A stretch of 64,000 nucleotides of DNA, taken from Hymenobacter aranciens (GTDB lineage Bacteria; Bacteroidota; Bacteroidia; Cytophagales; Hymenobacteraceae). The notes beneath the pieces were generated by a model that did no database searches, was not told the origin of the DNA, and saw only the letters and a program-made list of their open reading frames with translations. The DNA lies in NCBI RefSeq assembly GCF_030580865.1, contig NZ_JAUQSY010000013.1, positions 96,972 to 160,971 on the forward strand, in the 5' to 3' direction. Numbering within the stretch: the first letter of the stretch is position 1; each line of letters starts with the position of its first letter. Of this stretch, positions 42,807 through 51,887 are shown in pieces. The translations under genes were made by a program, and so were the position numbers.

Positions 42807-42834
42807 GGTGTAAAAATAAGCCCGCCGGCCGTTA

Positions 42835-42873
42835 GAGCGTGTACCCCGAATTGGAAATTCGGGGTACACGCTC
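42835..42873. repeat. GTGTACCCCGA hairpin, copy 2
   Basis: Perfect 18-base arms (42835-42852 and 42856-42873) around GGA. It directly abuts the stop of the reductase gene at 42874 and lies 28 bases before the peroxidase start, so it may terminate the former. Confidence 0.9.
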
Positions 42874-43401
42874 TCAGAACGCCAACAGCGCGGCTGCCTG
42901 TTCCCTCAATAGTTGCACCGCGAACGCGTCCGTCAATTCACCCTCCAGCGTCAGCGACTTGTCAGCAAACGGCAGGCGCACGCGCTGCGGCAGCACGGCC
43001 GTGCCGAGATACATCAGCACGTCGGTGAGGTGGGCCATGGGCAGCAGGCCGCCCTGCCCGCCGCTGCTCAAGCCCACCAGGGCGGCCTTTTTATGGCGCA
43101 GGCCGCCGGGGTAGGCCAGGCCGTCGATGAAGGCCTTCAGCACGCCCGGAAAAGAGGCGTTGTACTCGGGAATGATAAACACAACCTTTTCACTAGCGGC
43201 TAGCTTGGTGGCGAGGCGGTTGAAGTCATCGTGCTTGCCCACATTGTGGTAGAGGGCGGTGGTGGTGAAGTCGGCGGGCAGCTCGGCGAGGTCCAGCAGC
43301 TGATGCTCGGTACCTAGCTCGGCGAGAATGGAGGCGTAGAGCCGGGCCAGGTGCCCGGCGCGGGAGCGGGGCCGGTTGGTGCCGATGAGGACGGTAATCA
43401 A
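42874..43401 (-). CDS. NADPH-dependent FMN reductase family protein
   Basis: Cytoplasmic flavoprotein reductase. The flavodoxin-like FMN loop is at the start (VLIGTNRPRSRAGHLARLYA), followed by IIPEYNASFPGVLKAFIDGL, the conserved substrate/FMN loop of the NADPH-dependent FMN reductase family, and AALVGLSSGGQGG. Length 175. The donor and acceptor cannot be told from sequence. Upstream is a divergent TonB-dependent receptor. Confidence 0.9.
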   Translation of the reverse strand: MITVLIGTNRPRSRAGHLARLYASILAELGTEHQLLDLAELPADFTTTALYHNVGKHDDFNRLATKLAASEKVVFIIPEYNASFPGVLKAFIDGLAYPGGLRHKKAALVGLSSGGQGGLLPMAHLTDVLMYLGTAVLPQRVRLPFADKSLTLEGELTDAFAVQLLREQAAALLAF

Positions 43402-43490
43402 AATAGAGGAAGCGGAGAATGGAATACAAAAGTCGTTACGGCCAGCTTAATGACAGCTGAGGTGGCCGAAAGTTCGGGCCACCGTCCGGC

Positions 43491-43517
43491 TTGGCAGGGC
43501 GCTGGGGCGTAAGTTTG
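43491..43517 (+). promoter_or_regulatory. Promoter of the TonB-dependent receptor
   Basis: TTGG (43491-43494), 15 bases, then TAAGTTTG (43510-43517), an exact -7 box. The same spacing is found before sdhC. The start codon is 55 bases downstream. Confidence 0.55.
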
Positions 43518-43572
43518 CCCCCGTTTTCGCCCTCCATTTTCCTAAAAGCGGGCTCCGGCTCGTGCCCTTTGT

Positions 43573-45543
43573 ATGCGTCCACTGGTACTGACTGGCCTTG
43601 CCGCCCTCACTACGCTGCCCACCCTCGCCCAAACGCCCGCCGACAGCACCCGGCAGCTCACCGAAGTAACCGTGTATGCCACCCGCCTGGGCCAGGTGGC
43701 GGGCCAGACCGGCCGCTATGTGACCGTGGTGCCCGGTGCCGCCCTCTCGCGCTACCCCGTCACCTCGCTCGACGATTTGCTGCGCCTCATGCCCGCCCTG
43801 GAGGTGCAAAGCCGCGGCAGCTTCGGCGCCCAGGCCGACATCACGATGCGCGGCTCGACCTTCAACCAGGTGTTGCTGTTGCTCGACGGGATGCGTCTCA
43901 ACGACCCGCTCACCGGCCACTTCGCGGGCTACCTGCCCATCACCCCGGCCGAGATTGAGCAGATTGAAATCGTGCGCGGCCCCGGCGCCGCCCTCTACGG
44001 CCCCGATGCCGTGGGCGGCTTCATCAACATCGTTACCAAGACTTTTGCCGCCACCCACCGCCCCGACACAATGGAGGCCCAGGCCACTTTCCTGGCCGGC
44101 GAGTGGAACCTGAAATCGACCAACGCCGGCTTCTACGGCCAGCATAAGGGCCTGCGCCTGGCCGGCGGCGTGCTCAACAACAGCACCGACGGCCAGCGGC
44201 GCCCGGCGCCCAGTACCCAGCGCAACGACCTGGCGGCTAACACCTACTCCATCTCGGCCGCAGCCGAAATTACGGCCAGGCTCAGCGCCGCCGCCCGCGC
44301 CAGCTTCGACCAGCGCGACTTCAACGCCCAGTATTTCTACACCACCAGCACCGCCGACCAGGCCCGCGAAACTACCAGCCGCGACTGGTACCAGGGCCAG
44401 CTGCGCTACGAATGGAACGAGCGCGCCCGCACTGAGGTACAGGTGGTAGGCACCACCAGCACCGACGTATTCCGCTTCACGCCAGCCAGCGTGCCCGCCG
44501 ACCACCTCATGCACTACTTCAACGTGCAACTGCAACACCAGCAGCGTCTATCTGATAAAGTACGGCTGACGCTGGGCGGGCAAGCCGACCGCCGCGAGAT
44601 TCGTAGCTCCGACCGGGGCCAGCATGACGTTTGGCACGTCGGTGCTTTCGCTGTGGCCGCCGTCACTCCCTATGCGGGTCTCAATCTCACCGGCAGCCTG
44701 CGCCTCGACCACGACCGCGCCTATGGTACTGAGTTCCTGCCGCAACTCAATGCTAGCCAAACCCTAGGCGAGCACCTCACCGTGCGGGCCGGCATCGGGC
44801 GGGCCATTCGGGCCGCCGATTTCACCGAGCGCTACAACAACTATCTGGCCCCTGGCCCACTAAGCTCCGGTGTACGGATAGGCAACCCCGACTTGCAGGC
44901 CGAGCGCACTATGAATTACGAGGCCGGTCTCGATTACCTGCCGTTGCCTTTTCTCACGCTGCACACTACGTATTTCCGCCGCCAGGGCCAGAATCTGATT
45001 GACTACGTGGCCGCCACCGGCAGCACAATACAGGAAACCACTGGCCGCCCCAACCTCAATCCTACTGCCACCTACGCCTTCGCTCAAAACCTGTTTGACG
45101 TGACTACGCAGGGAGTGGAAACGGAAGTGTCTACGGCTTATAGCTTTAGTTCTAACATGCGGCTTGATGCCCAGGTAGGCTACACCTACCTACGGGTACA
45201 AAACGCCGAATCCATCGTGTCGCAGTATTTGGCCAATTTGCCAAAGCATCTGGTATCGGGCAATGTGGCCTTTACTAGCCGCTGGGGCAATTTCTCCCTG
45301 GGCGGCGTATGGAAACAGCGCAGCCCGCAGGCCACCACACCCTCGCCTCGTATTATCAGCAGTACGCTCACGCCCAGCTACACCGTCGTCAACGCCCGCG
45401 CCGAGCTGGCCCTGCTGCCCGAGCGCCTCTGGGCCACCGCGCAGGTCCAAAACCTGTTCGACGAAAGCTACGCCGACCTGCTGGGCGCTCAGATGCCCGG
45501 CCGCTGGTGGATGGCCGGTGTGCGTGTGCGCCTGGCGAAGTAG
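43573..45543 (+). CDS. TonB-dependent outer-membrane receptor (BtuB/FecA-like)
   Basis: Imports a siderophore, vitamin B12 or similar ligand using TonB energy. The signal peptide is residues 1-19 (ending LPTLAQ). The plug domain is clear: TEVTVYATRLGQVAG (TonB box region), SRGSFGAQADITMRGSTFNQ, LLDGMRLNDP and IEIVRGPGAALYGPDAVGGF. A 22-strand barrel follows, ending with an aromatic-rich strand (WWMAGVRVRLAK). Length 656, on the short side, with no carboxypeptidase-like leader. There is no neighbouring SusD-like gene, which argues against a glycan system. Confidence 0.93.
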   Translation: MRPLVLTGLAALTTLPTLAQTPADSTRQLTEVTVYATRLGQVAGQTGRYVTVVPGAALSRYPVTSLDDLLRLMPALEVQSRGSFGAQADITMRGSTFNQVLLLLDGMRLNDPLTGHFAGYLPITPAEIEQIEIVRGPGAALYGPDAVGGFINIVTKTFAATHRPDTMEAQATFLAGEWNLKSTNAGFYGQHKGLRLAGGVLNNSTDGQRRPAPSTQRNDLAANTYSISAAAEITARLSAAARASFDQRDFNAQYFYTTSTADQARETTSRDWYQGQLRYEWNERARTEVQVVGTTSTDVFRFTPASVPADHLMHYFNVQLQHQQRLSDKVRLTLGGQADRREIRSSDRGQHDVWHVGAFAVAAVTPYAGLNLTGSLRLDHDRAYGTEFLPQLNASQTLGEHLTVRAGIGRAIRAADFTERYNNYLAPGPLSSGVRIGNPDLQAERTMNYEAGLDYLPLPFLTLHTTYFRRQGQNLIDYVAATGSTIQETTGRPNLNPTATYAFAQNLFDVTTQGVETEVSTAYSFSSNMRLDAQVGYTYLRVQNAESIVSQYLANLPKHLVSGNVAFTSRWGNFSLGGVWKQRSPQATTPSPRIISSTLTPSYTVVNARAELALLPERLWATAQVQNLFDESYADLLGAQMPGRWWMAGVRVRLAK

Positions 45544-45894
45544 GACCCGCCAGACATGGTGAGAGGGCACGAGCAACGAATACTAACCTGATTGGTTTGG
45601 CGCTCACTCCTGGGTTTTAATCGATATTTAATAGGCTTATCCGTAGCAACAAACTGGTAGCTCATCCATAACAACAAATTATAAGCGCCGTATGGGGAAA
45701 CCCTTGCGGCGCTTACTTTTTTAGCCAGTCATAAAATGTCGTTGGCAGGGAATTAATCCCGGTTCAACGAATCCTGTATGGTGCGCCGGGTTCCCTCAAG
45801 TACGTTTGTATCACGATTGCGCTAGGACAACTTTCTGATACTTCGCTCGTCTCCCCTTAGCTCCCCCAATTATCCTACACTTTTTTTCACAACA
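45544..45894. other. Intergenic region with terminator and direct repeat
   Basis: 351 bases without a gene. Contents are two imperfect 25-base direct repeats (CTTATCCGTAGCAACAAACTG type, 45632-45681), the terminator at 45682, and an AT-rich stretch before the next start. Confidence 0.6.
45682..45722 (+). terminator. Terminator downstream of the TonB receptor gene
   Basis: TAAGCGCCG (45682-45690) pairs with CGGCGCTTA (45707-45715), then a T-run to 45722. Confidence 0.7.
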
Positions 45895-46557
45895 ATGGCA
45901 TTAACAACACACCCTTTCCATCCCCAGACCGGCGACCTACTGCCGGGCTTCCGGGATGCGTATCTGCGCGGTGACCTCTCGGGTAGAAATACCGAGCTGG
46001 TCGACGCGTACTTCAAAGCCAACCCCAGCAAAGGTGGCGAAGCGTACCAGCGCTTCCATGCCCTGCAAGCCAAAGGCCACGACGTGCGCCCGGTGGGCTG
46101 GCTGCAAAACCAGTTCGACCTCATCCGCACCCAGCCGGCTCGTTTCCGGCAGCGTGCTGGTGGTTTGCTGGTAGTAGCGGCGCTGATTGGTGGCGCGGCT
46201 TTCGCCAGCACCAACCTGCCCACCGACACCACCATTGCTGCCGAAACGCCCGCTAACCTCGAAAGCGCCGAAAGCACCGTGGCTATGACCACCGTGAGCG
46301 GCCGCATTCTGGACGAAAACGGCCGTCCGCTCATCGGCGCTACCGTGCTCGACAAGCGCAGCGGCCGCGGTGTGAGCACCGATGCTTCGGGAAGCTACAC
46401 GATGGTAGTGCCTGCCAATCGTTCTGCCAACCTGCAGTTTGGCTACGGTGGCTACGGCGATGAGAACGTACTGGTGAATGGCCACGGCACGCAAACCGTG
46501 ACCCTGCTGCCCCGCGCCGATGCTCCGAAGCTGAAGCGCCATTGGTGGCAGTTCTAA
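45895..46557 (+). CDS. Membrane protein with carboxypeptidase-regulatory-like domain
   Basis: Function unknown. Residues 1-~85 are cytoplasmic and helical with no recognised domain; one transmembrane helix covers ~88-106 (GGLLVVAALIGGAAFAS); the C-terminal ~90 residues form a CarboxypepD_reg-like beta sandwich (VSGRILDENGRPLIGATVLD ... STDASGSYTMVV), the fold common at TonB-receptor N-termini. With a cytoplasmic head and periplasmic sandwich it resembles in layout a membrane signalling or scaffold protein, but this is inference. Length 220. Confidence 0.75.
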   Translation: MALTTHPFHPQTGDLLPGFRDAYLRGDLSGRNTELVDAYFKANPSKGGEAYQRFHALQAKGHDVRPVGWLQNQFDLIRTQPARFRQRAGGLLVVAALIGGAAFASTNLPTDTTIAAETPANLESAESTVAMTTVSGRILDENGRPLIGATVLDKRSGRGVSTDASGSYTMVVPANRSANLQFGYGGYGDENVLVNGHGTQTVTLLPRADAPKLKRHWWQF

Positions 46558-46700
46558 GCCGCCTGGTCCTTACCTTCGCAGCGCCTTTGCCGCTGGGGTA
46601 GGGGAGCAGCTACTGGGCCGGCCATTGCCGGCCGGACCAGTAGTCGCTTGCCCGGCAATCCTGCTTTTCCACCAGCGGTTGCTTTGTGCTGTTTCTACCC

Positions 46701-47123
46701 ATGATATTTTCGTTTTTGAACCGCCTGCAAGTCAAAAAAATAACCGTGGCCACTGCCGATGAAAACGGCCGTCAGGCCCAGACCGTTCTGGAAGGCCTGC
46801 TTGCCGACCTGCCCGAGTTGCTCATGGCCTGCGTAGTGGAGCTGGCTACGGGTAAGATGCTGGCCTCCTACACTTCCCGCAAAGAGTACAACCCCAACCA
46901 TATCAGCCTGCGCTATGCGAAAATCATGCGCACGATGAACGAGGCGCTGGATAAAAGGGCCTGGCCCGGCGGCGAGCTGCTCGACAGCACCCTGATGCTC
47001 GACGACCAGCTGCACCACCTGCGCCCGCTGCACAACGGCGAGTGGTACTGCTTCCTGGCTGTGCGCATGGCCGATGCCAACCTCGGAATCGCGAAAGAAA
47101 TAATGCGGCGTCACGCCAACTGA
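46701..47123 (+). CDS. Roadblock/LC7-like protein, first of two paralogues
   Basis: Possible small regulatory protein of the roadblock/longin-type fold, which includes MglB-like GTPase regulators. The sequence aligns with the gene at 47176: LEGLLADLPELLMACVVELATGKMLAS and LDDQLHHLRPL ... CFLAVRMADANLGIAKEIMR. Strand-strand-helix-strand order fits that fold, but the match is by eye. The ATG at 46701 is preferred to an upstream GTG at 46686. Length 140. The second paralogue starts 52 bases downstream and may be co-expressed. Confidence 0.65.
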   Translation: MIFSFLNRLQVKKITVATADENGRQAQTVLEGLLADLPELLMACVVELATGKMLASYTSRKEYNPNHISLRYAKIMRTMNEALDKRAWPGGELLDSTLMLDDQLHHLRPLHNGEWYCFLAVRMADANLGIAKEIMRRHAN

Positions 47124-47175
47124 CCCATAGTTTTTAAAAACCACATTTTTTTCACACCCCCTTCTTAATTTTTTT

Positions 47176-47535
47176 ATGTCTCCCAAAGACACCGTAAAAG
47201 GCATCCTGTCCGACCTCCCCACCTTGGTAGCCGTTGCCGTAGTTGAAACTGAAACCGGTATGCCCCTGGCTTCGCACGCCAACATCGCCGATTTCGACAT
47301 CGAAACCGCCGCTGCCTACAACACCGAAGTGGTGAAGTCGAAGCTGAAAGCCATCCAGGCCCTGAAGCTGAACCAGACCCTGCAGGATATCCTCCTGACC
47401 CTCACCGACCAGCTGCACCTGCTGAAACTGTCGCCCACTGGTGACAAATTCATCTACCTGGCCGTGAACTCGAAAGACACCAACCTGGCCCAGGCCCGTC
47501 AAATCATGAAAGCCCACTCGGCTTCGCTGAGCTAG
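47176..47535 (+). CDS. Roadblock/LC7-like protein, second paralogue
   Basis: Aligns with the gene at 46701 over most of its length: VKGILSDLPTLVAVAVVETE ... TDQLHLLKLSPTGDKFIYLAV ... AQARQIMKAHS. It is smaller (119 residues), lacks the N-terminal extension and is more acidic. Roadblock proteins often act as dimers with a small GTPase; no GTPase gene is in the window. A strong terminator follows. Confidence 0.65.
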   Translation: MSPKDTVKGILSDLPTLVAVAVVETETGMPLASHANIADFDIETAAAYNTEVVKSKLKAIQALKLNQTLQDILLTLTDQLHLLKLSPTGDKFIYLAVNSKDTNLAQARQIMKAHSASLS

Positions 47536-47556
47536 TTGTAGCTTTCGCCTGAATAA

Positions 47557-47588
47557 AAAGCCCGCTGGCATAGCTGCCAGCGGGCTTT
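47557..47588. terminator. Bidirectional terminator
   Basis: AAAGCCCGCTGGCA (47557-47570) pairs perfectly with 47575-47588 around TAGC, with flanking A and T; it separates convergent genes. Confidence 0.85.
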
Positions 47589-47629
47589 CTTGTGTTCAAC
47601 CAGCGGCTTTGCGCGGGGCAATAGCCCTT

Positions 47630-48832
47630 TTACTTCGGCCGGCTCAGCCACGCGACCACCGCCAGGCATAGAGCAAACCACCCCCAGGGCAGCCGCAAAT
47701 CCAGTACGGACAAGGTCCCATAAACCAGCGTCGTGGCGAAGCTGGCCAGCCCCTGAAACGCCTGGCTTAGCCCAAATACCTCGCCCCGGTCGGCCTCGGT
47801 GGTGCGCCGGGCCAGCAGCCCGCCCAGCAGCCCCGGAATAAGCGAAAACGTCAGGCAGTCAAACACCACAATGCCATAAAGCAAAGGCTGCGAGCCGCCC
47901 ACCAGCCCGTAGGCAAGCAGCACCGGCACCCCCAGCGCCGCCAGCCAGAAGATGGCCCGTTGCTGGTCAATCCGGTCGGCCAGCAACGAGAAAAAGACGT
48001 AGTTGAACACCACGCTCAAGGCCCCGAAAAAGATGAAGAAGTACGAAATAGCCCGCGCATCCATGCGCAGCGCCCCCAGGCTGATGTAGGGCACGAAGTA
48101 GAAATAGCACCCCAACGCCAGCGTGAGGGCCAGCTGGGTCAGCACAATGCGCTGGATGCCGGGATTGGTGGCCTCCTTGGCCTGCAGCCGCGCCCAAAGA
48201 GTGAGCGGATTGAGGGTGCGGGCCAGTTCGGCGCGCAATTCGGCCCCGCGCACGCCGCCGTGCTGCGGGTGGGTTTCGGGCAGCCACCAGCTTAGCAGCA
48301 CGTTCAGCGCCGCTAGCACCACCGCCAGCCGGATGACGTAGGTGGCCTGCTGGGCCGGCGGCACGTCGAGCGCCGTCAGCAGCAGGCCCGACAGCATCGG
48401 CCCCAGCACGAAGCCCAGCGACATAATGCTGCCCGCCAGCCCCAGGTTGCGAAACAGCCGCTCCGGCGGCGACAAATCCGTCAGCGCCGAGTTCACCGTG
48501 GCGTACATCCCGTTCGTAGCCCCGTCCGAAACCCGGTTCACGAAGTACAGCCCCGTCCTGATGGGCAGCAACAGGCCATTGGCCAGCAGCGTGCCTAAAG
48601 CCGAAAAAATAAAGATGGGCCGCCGCCCGTATCCATCGCTCAGCCGCCCCAGCAGCGGTGCCGAAAACAGCTGTACCCCCAGAAACACTCCCGTGCCCAC
48701 TGCCAGCCACAACTCCGGCCGCGACAGCCCACGCACAAACTCCGGCACCACCGGCCCCACGGCCGCCGCCACCACGATATCTACCAGCAGAATCGAGTAA
48801 AGCAGCAGCAGGCGGCGCGAGGGGAGGGGCAT
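47630..48832 (-). CDS. MFS transporter, TetA-like drug exporter type
   Basis: Twelve-helix major facilitator. The first loop holds the family motif GRLSDGYGRRPIF (residues ~63-75, motif A), and the sequence GPVVPEFVRGLSRPELWLAV precedes it. A transport direction cannot be told, but this motif layout is common in TetA/Bcr-type exporters. Length 400. It is apparently monocistronic, and its terminal codons approach the bidirectional terminator. Confidence 0.85.
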   Translation of the reverse strand: MPLPSRRLLLLYSILLVDIVVAAAVGPVVPEFVRGLSRPELWLAVGTGVFLGVQLFSAPLLGRLSDGYGRRPIFIFSALGTLLANGLLLPIRTGLYFVNRVSDGATNGMYATVNSALTDLSPPERLFRNLGLAGSIMSLGFVLGPMLSGLLLTALDVPPAQQATYVIRLAVVLAALNVLLSWWLPETHPQHGGVRGAELRAELARTLNPLTLWARLQAKEATNPGIQRIVLTQLALTLALGCYFYFVPYISLGALRMDARAISYFFIFFGALSVVFNYVFFSLLADRIDQQRAIFWLAALGVPVLLAYGLVGGSQPLLYGIVVFDCLTFSLIPGLLGGLLARRTTEADRGEVFGLSQAFQGLASFATTLVYGTLSVLDLRLPWGWFALCLAVVAWLSRPK

Positions 48833-48872
48833 GCGGCAAAAGTACGAGGCGGGCCAGGGTAGCGGTTAAAAC

Positions 48873-48906
48873 AAAAGAGGCGTGGCCTAACAGCCGCGCC
48901 TCTTTT
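48873..48906 (-). terminator. Terminator of the sdh operon
   Basis: AAAAGAGGCG (48873-48882) and CGCCTCTTTT (48897-48906) pair; on the minus strand it lies 20 bases past the sdhB stop. Confidence 0.8.
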
Positions 48907-48926
48907 ATCGTTAATAATCAGGCTTA

Positions 48927-49712
48927 TTATGCCAGATTATTCGAAGTAGCCTTCGCCGCCAGGAACTCCCGGTTCAACATCGCAATATTCTCCAGCGAAA
49001 TACCCACCGGGCACTCCGCCGCGCACGAGCCAATGTTCGTGCAGGCGCCGAAGCCCTCGATGTCCATCTGGGCCACCATGTTCTCCACGCGGGTCTTGCG
49101 CTCCACTTGCCCCTGCGGCAGTAAAGCCAGCTGCGACACCTTAGCTGATACAAACAGCATCGCCGAAGCATTCTTGCAAGCCGCCACGCAAGCGCCGCAG
49201 CCAATGCAGGTGGCGGCCTCAAACGCCCGGTCTGCAATGTCCTTCGGAATCGGAATTTCGTTGCCATCCGGCGCCCCGCCGGTGTTCACATTCACGTAGC
49301 CCCCCGCCTGAATAATGCGGTCAAACGCCGAACGGTCTACGCTCAAGTCCTTGTTCACCGGGAAGGCGTGGGCGCGCCAGGGCTCAATCGTGATGGTATC
49401 CCCATCACTAAACTTGCGCATGTGGAGCTGGCAGGTCGTCGTTCCCTTCTCCGGCCCGTGCGAGCGGCCGTTGATAAACAGGTCGCACGAGCCGCAAATG
49501 CCCTCGCGGCAGTCGTGGTCAAATGCTACCGGGTCCTGCCCTTGGTGCAGCAGGTCTTCGTTCAGCACGTCGAGCATTTCCAGGAACGACATATCAGGCG
49601 AAATGTCCTTCACTTTATACTCCACAATCTGCCCCTGCGCGTCGCGGTTTGGCTGCCGCCATACGTTCAGGGTCAGGTTCATCGGTTTGGCGTTGGGATT
49701 GGAGCCGGCCAT
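48927..49712 (-). CDS. sdhB: Succinate dehydrogenase/fumarate reductase iron-sulfur subunit
   Basis: Electron-transfer subunit of complex II. Cysteine clusters are clear: CREGICGSCDLFINGRSHGP for [2Fe-2S] with a fourth Cys in KGTTTCQLH, CIGCGACVAAC for [4Fe-4S], and CTNIGSCAAECP for the remaining site. Length 261, usual for the Bacteroidota type. It is the last gene of sdhCAB, with a 93-base gap to sdhA filled by a palindromic repeat. Confidence 0.96.
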   Translation of the reverse strand: MAGSNPNAKPMNLTLNVWRQPNRDAQGQIVEYKVKDISPDMSFLEMLDVLNEDLLHQGQDPVAFDHDCREGICGSCDLFINGRSHGPEKGTTTCQLHMRKFSDGDTITIEPWRAHAFPVNKDLSVDRSAFDRIIQAGGYVNVNTGGAPDGNEIPIPKDIADRAFEAATCIGCGACVAACKNASAMLFVSAKVSQLALLPQGQVERKTRVENMVAQMDIEGFGACTNIGSCAAECPVGISLENIAMLNREFLAAKATSNNLA

Positions 49713-49721
49713 AGCTTAGTT

Positions 49722-49798
49722 AGTTATGAGTTATGAGTTAAAAGTTATGAGTTAGGTTATGGGGTTAACACATAACTTTTAACTCATAACTCATAACT
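49722..49798. repeat. 28-bp inverted repeat inside the sdh operon
   Basis: AGTTATGAGTTATGAGTTAA... (49722-49749) and its exact complement (49771-49798) around 21 bases. AT-rich, unlike the coding sequence on either side. A stem between sdhA and sdhB could affect their relative expression or mRNA decay. Confidence 0.9.
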
Positions 49799-49805
49799 CA
49801 AAATA

Positions 49806-51761
49806 TTATTCGTAGCTGCGTTTCGACAGCTTCACGTTTTCAAACACCAGCGGTTCTTTGTTGAGCCGCTCGGGCTGGTTGTCGCCCATAAACTCCCAGG
49901 CGGCCACGTAGGCGTAGTTTTCGTCGTCGCGCTGGGCTTCGCCCTTCTCGTCCTGGTATTCCTCGCGGAAGTGGCCGCCGCAGCTTTCGTTGCGGTTCAG
50001 CGCATCGTCCACCATCAGCTCGCCCAGTTCCAGGAAATCGGCCACGCGGCCGGCTTTCTCCAGCGCCTGGTTCATTTCCTCGCCGCTGCCCACCAACTTC
50101 AGGTCCTGCCAGAACTCCCGGCGCAGCTTCTGAATTTCGGCTTTGGCAAACGTCAGCCCCTTCGCATTGCGGGCCATGCCGCAATACTCCCACATAATGT
50201 GGCCCAGCGCCTTATGGAACTCGTCCGGCGTCCGGTTGCCGCGCATCGCCAAGAACTTGGCCGTGCGGTCGCGCACTTCCTGCTCCGCCGCTACAAAGGC
50301 CGGGTGCTGCGCATTGATGGCCACTTTATTGGAATCCTCCAGCTTAGCCGGCGTCTTCGCCAGGTAGTCACCGATAGTGTACGGAATCACGAAGTATCCA
50401 TCCGCCAACCCCTGCATCAGCGCCGAGGCCCCGAGGCGGTTAGCCCCGTGGTCCGAGAAGTTGCACTCGCCCGTAGCGTACAGGCCGGGGATGGTGGTTT
50501 GCAGGTTGTAATCAACCCACAGGCCGCCCATGGTGTAGTGTACTGCCGGGTAAATCCGCATCGGCTGCTTGTACGGATTCTCGTCGGTGATTTTGGCGTA
50601 CATGTCGAAGAGGTTGCCATACTTCTGGCTAACCGCCTCCTCGCCAATGCGCTTAATCACGTCGGCAAAGTCCAGGTACACGGCCAGACCGCTGCTGCCC
50701 ACACCACGACCTTCGTCGCACATCTGCTTGGCATTGCGCGAAGCCACGTCGCGCGGTACCAGGTTGCCGAAGGCGGGGTACTTGCGCTCCAGGAAGTAGT
50801 CGCGCTCCTCTTCTTTAATGTCATTAACGTGAATCTCGCCCTTGCGCAAACGCTCGGCCATTTCCACCGTCTTGGGCACCCACACGCGGCCATCATTGCG
50901 CAGCGACTCCGACATCAGCGTCAGTTTCGACTGGTAATCACCCGATACCGGAATGCAGGTTGGGTGAATCTGCGTGAAGCAGGGATTGGCGAAATAGGCA
51001 CCTTTCTTGTGGGCCCGCCAGGCGGCCGTCACATTGCAATACTTGGCGTTGGTGCTCAGGTAAAACACGTTGCCGTAGCCGCCGGTAGCCAGCACCACGG
51101 CGTGGGCCGTGTGACTTTCAATCTTGCCGTTCACCAGGTTGCGCGTCACGATGCCACGCGCCTGCCCGTCAATCACCACCACATCGAGCAACTCCGAGCG
51201 GGTGTACATCTTCACTTTGCCGTAGCTAATCTGCCGGCTCAGGGCCGAGTAGGCGCCCAGCAGCAGCTGCTGTCCGGTCTGGCCCCGGGCGTAGAACGTG
51301 CGGCTCACCTGCGCGCCCCCGAAGGAACGGTTAGCCAACAGCCCGCCGTACTCGCGGGCGAAGGGCACGCCCTGCGCCACGCACTGGTCAATGATGTTCA
51401 CCGACACTTGGGCCAAGCGGTACACATTGGCTTCGCGGGCGCGGTAGTCGCCGCCTTTTACGGTGTCGTAAAAGAGACGGTACACCGAGTCACCGTCGTT
51501 CTGGTAGTTCTTGGCGGCGTTGATACCACCTTGAGCGGCAATGGAGTGCGCCCGGCGCGGCGAGTCGTGGTACGTAAAGGCTTTTACGTTATAGCCCAGC
51601 TCGGCCAGCGAAGCAGCGGCGGCGCCACCAGCGAGGCCGGTACCTACCACGATGATGTCGTACTTCCGCTTGTTGGCGGGGTTGACGAGCTTAACGTTGA
51701 ACTTGTGCTTGTCCCATTTCTCGGCTATCGAGCCTTCGGGAATCTTGGAATCCGGAAACAT
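49806..51761 (-). CDS. sdhA: Succinate dehydrogenase/fumarate reductase flavoprotein subunit
   Basis: Oxidises succinate to fumarate with covalently bound FAD. The FAD motif is IIVVGTGLAGGAAAASLAEL; HSIAAQGGINAAKNY contains the histidine region for flavin attachment; the C-terminal ECNFSDHGANRLGASALMQG motif is typical. The ATG at 51761 (MFPDSKIPEGSIAEKWDKHK) is taken as start; a TTG frame reaches 51776. Length about 651, the Bacteroidota/Wolinella-like type B size. Confidence 0.96.
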   Translation of the reverse strand: MFPDSKIPEGSIAEKWDKHKFNVKLVNPANKRKYDIIVVGTGLAGGAAAASLAELGYNVKAFTYHDSPRRAHSIAAQGGINAAKNYQNDGDSVYRLFYDTVKGGDYRAREANVYRLAQVSVNIIDQCVAQGVPFAREYGGLLANRSFGGAQVSRTFYARGQTGQQLLLGAYSALSRQISYGKVKMYTRSELLDVVVIDGQARGIVTRNLVNGKIESHTAHAVVLATGGYGNVFYLSTNAKYCNVTAAWRAHKKGAYFANPCFTQIHPTCIPVSGDYQSKLTLMSESLRNDGRVWVPKTVEMAERLRKGEIHVNDIKEEERDYFLERKYPAFGNLVPRDVASRNAKQMCDEGRGVGSSGLAVYLDFADVIKRIGEEAVSQKYGNLFDMYAKITDENPYKQPMRIYPAVHYTMGGLWVDYNLQTTIPGLYATGECNFSDHGANRLGASALMQGLADGYFVIPYTIGDYLAKTPAKLEDSNKVAINAQHPAFVAAEQEVRDRTAKFLAMRGNRTPDEFHKALGHIMWEYCGMARNAKGLTFAKAEIQKLRREFWQDLKLVGSGEEMNQALEKAGRVADFLELGELMVDDALNRNESCGGHFREEYQDEKGEAQRDDENYAYVAAWEFMGDNQPERLNKEPLVFENVKLSKRSYE

Positions 51762-51776
51762 ACGGGAGGAAATCAA

Positions 51777-51887
51777 TTAGCAATTGACAATGAGCAATGA
51801 ACAATCATAATTAAGCAATAAGCGAAGCGAAGGCGCCAAAACAGCAGTCCGTCATTACACATTGTTAACTACTAATTGCTCATTGAA
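51777..51887. repeat. AT-rich spacer with imperfect inverted words
   Basis: The sdhA-sdhC gap holds AATTAGCAATTGACAATGAG near its left end and TAATTGCTCATTG near the right, partial complements of each other. Weaker than the 49722 stem. Confidence 0.5.

Noticed and set aside
49971..51800. Plus-strand open frame of 609 codons
   Set aside because: It is the antisense frame of sdhA, whose motifs are unambiguous.
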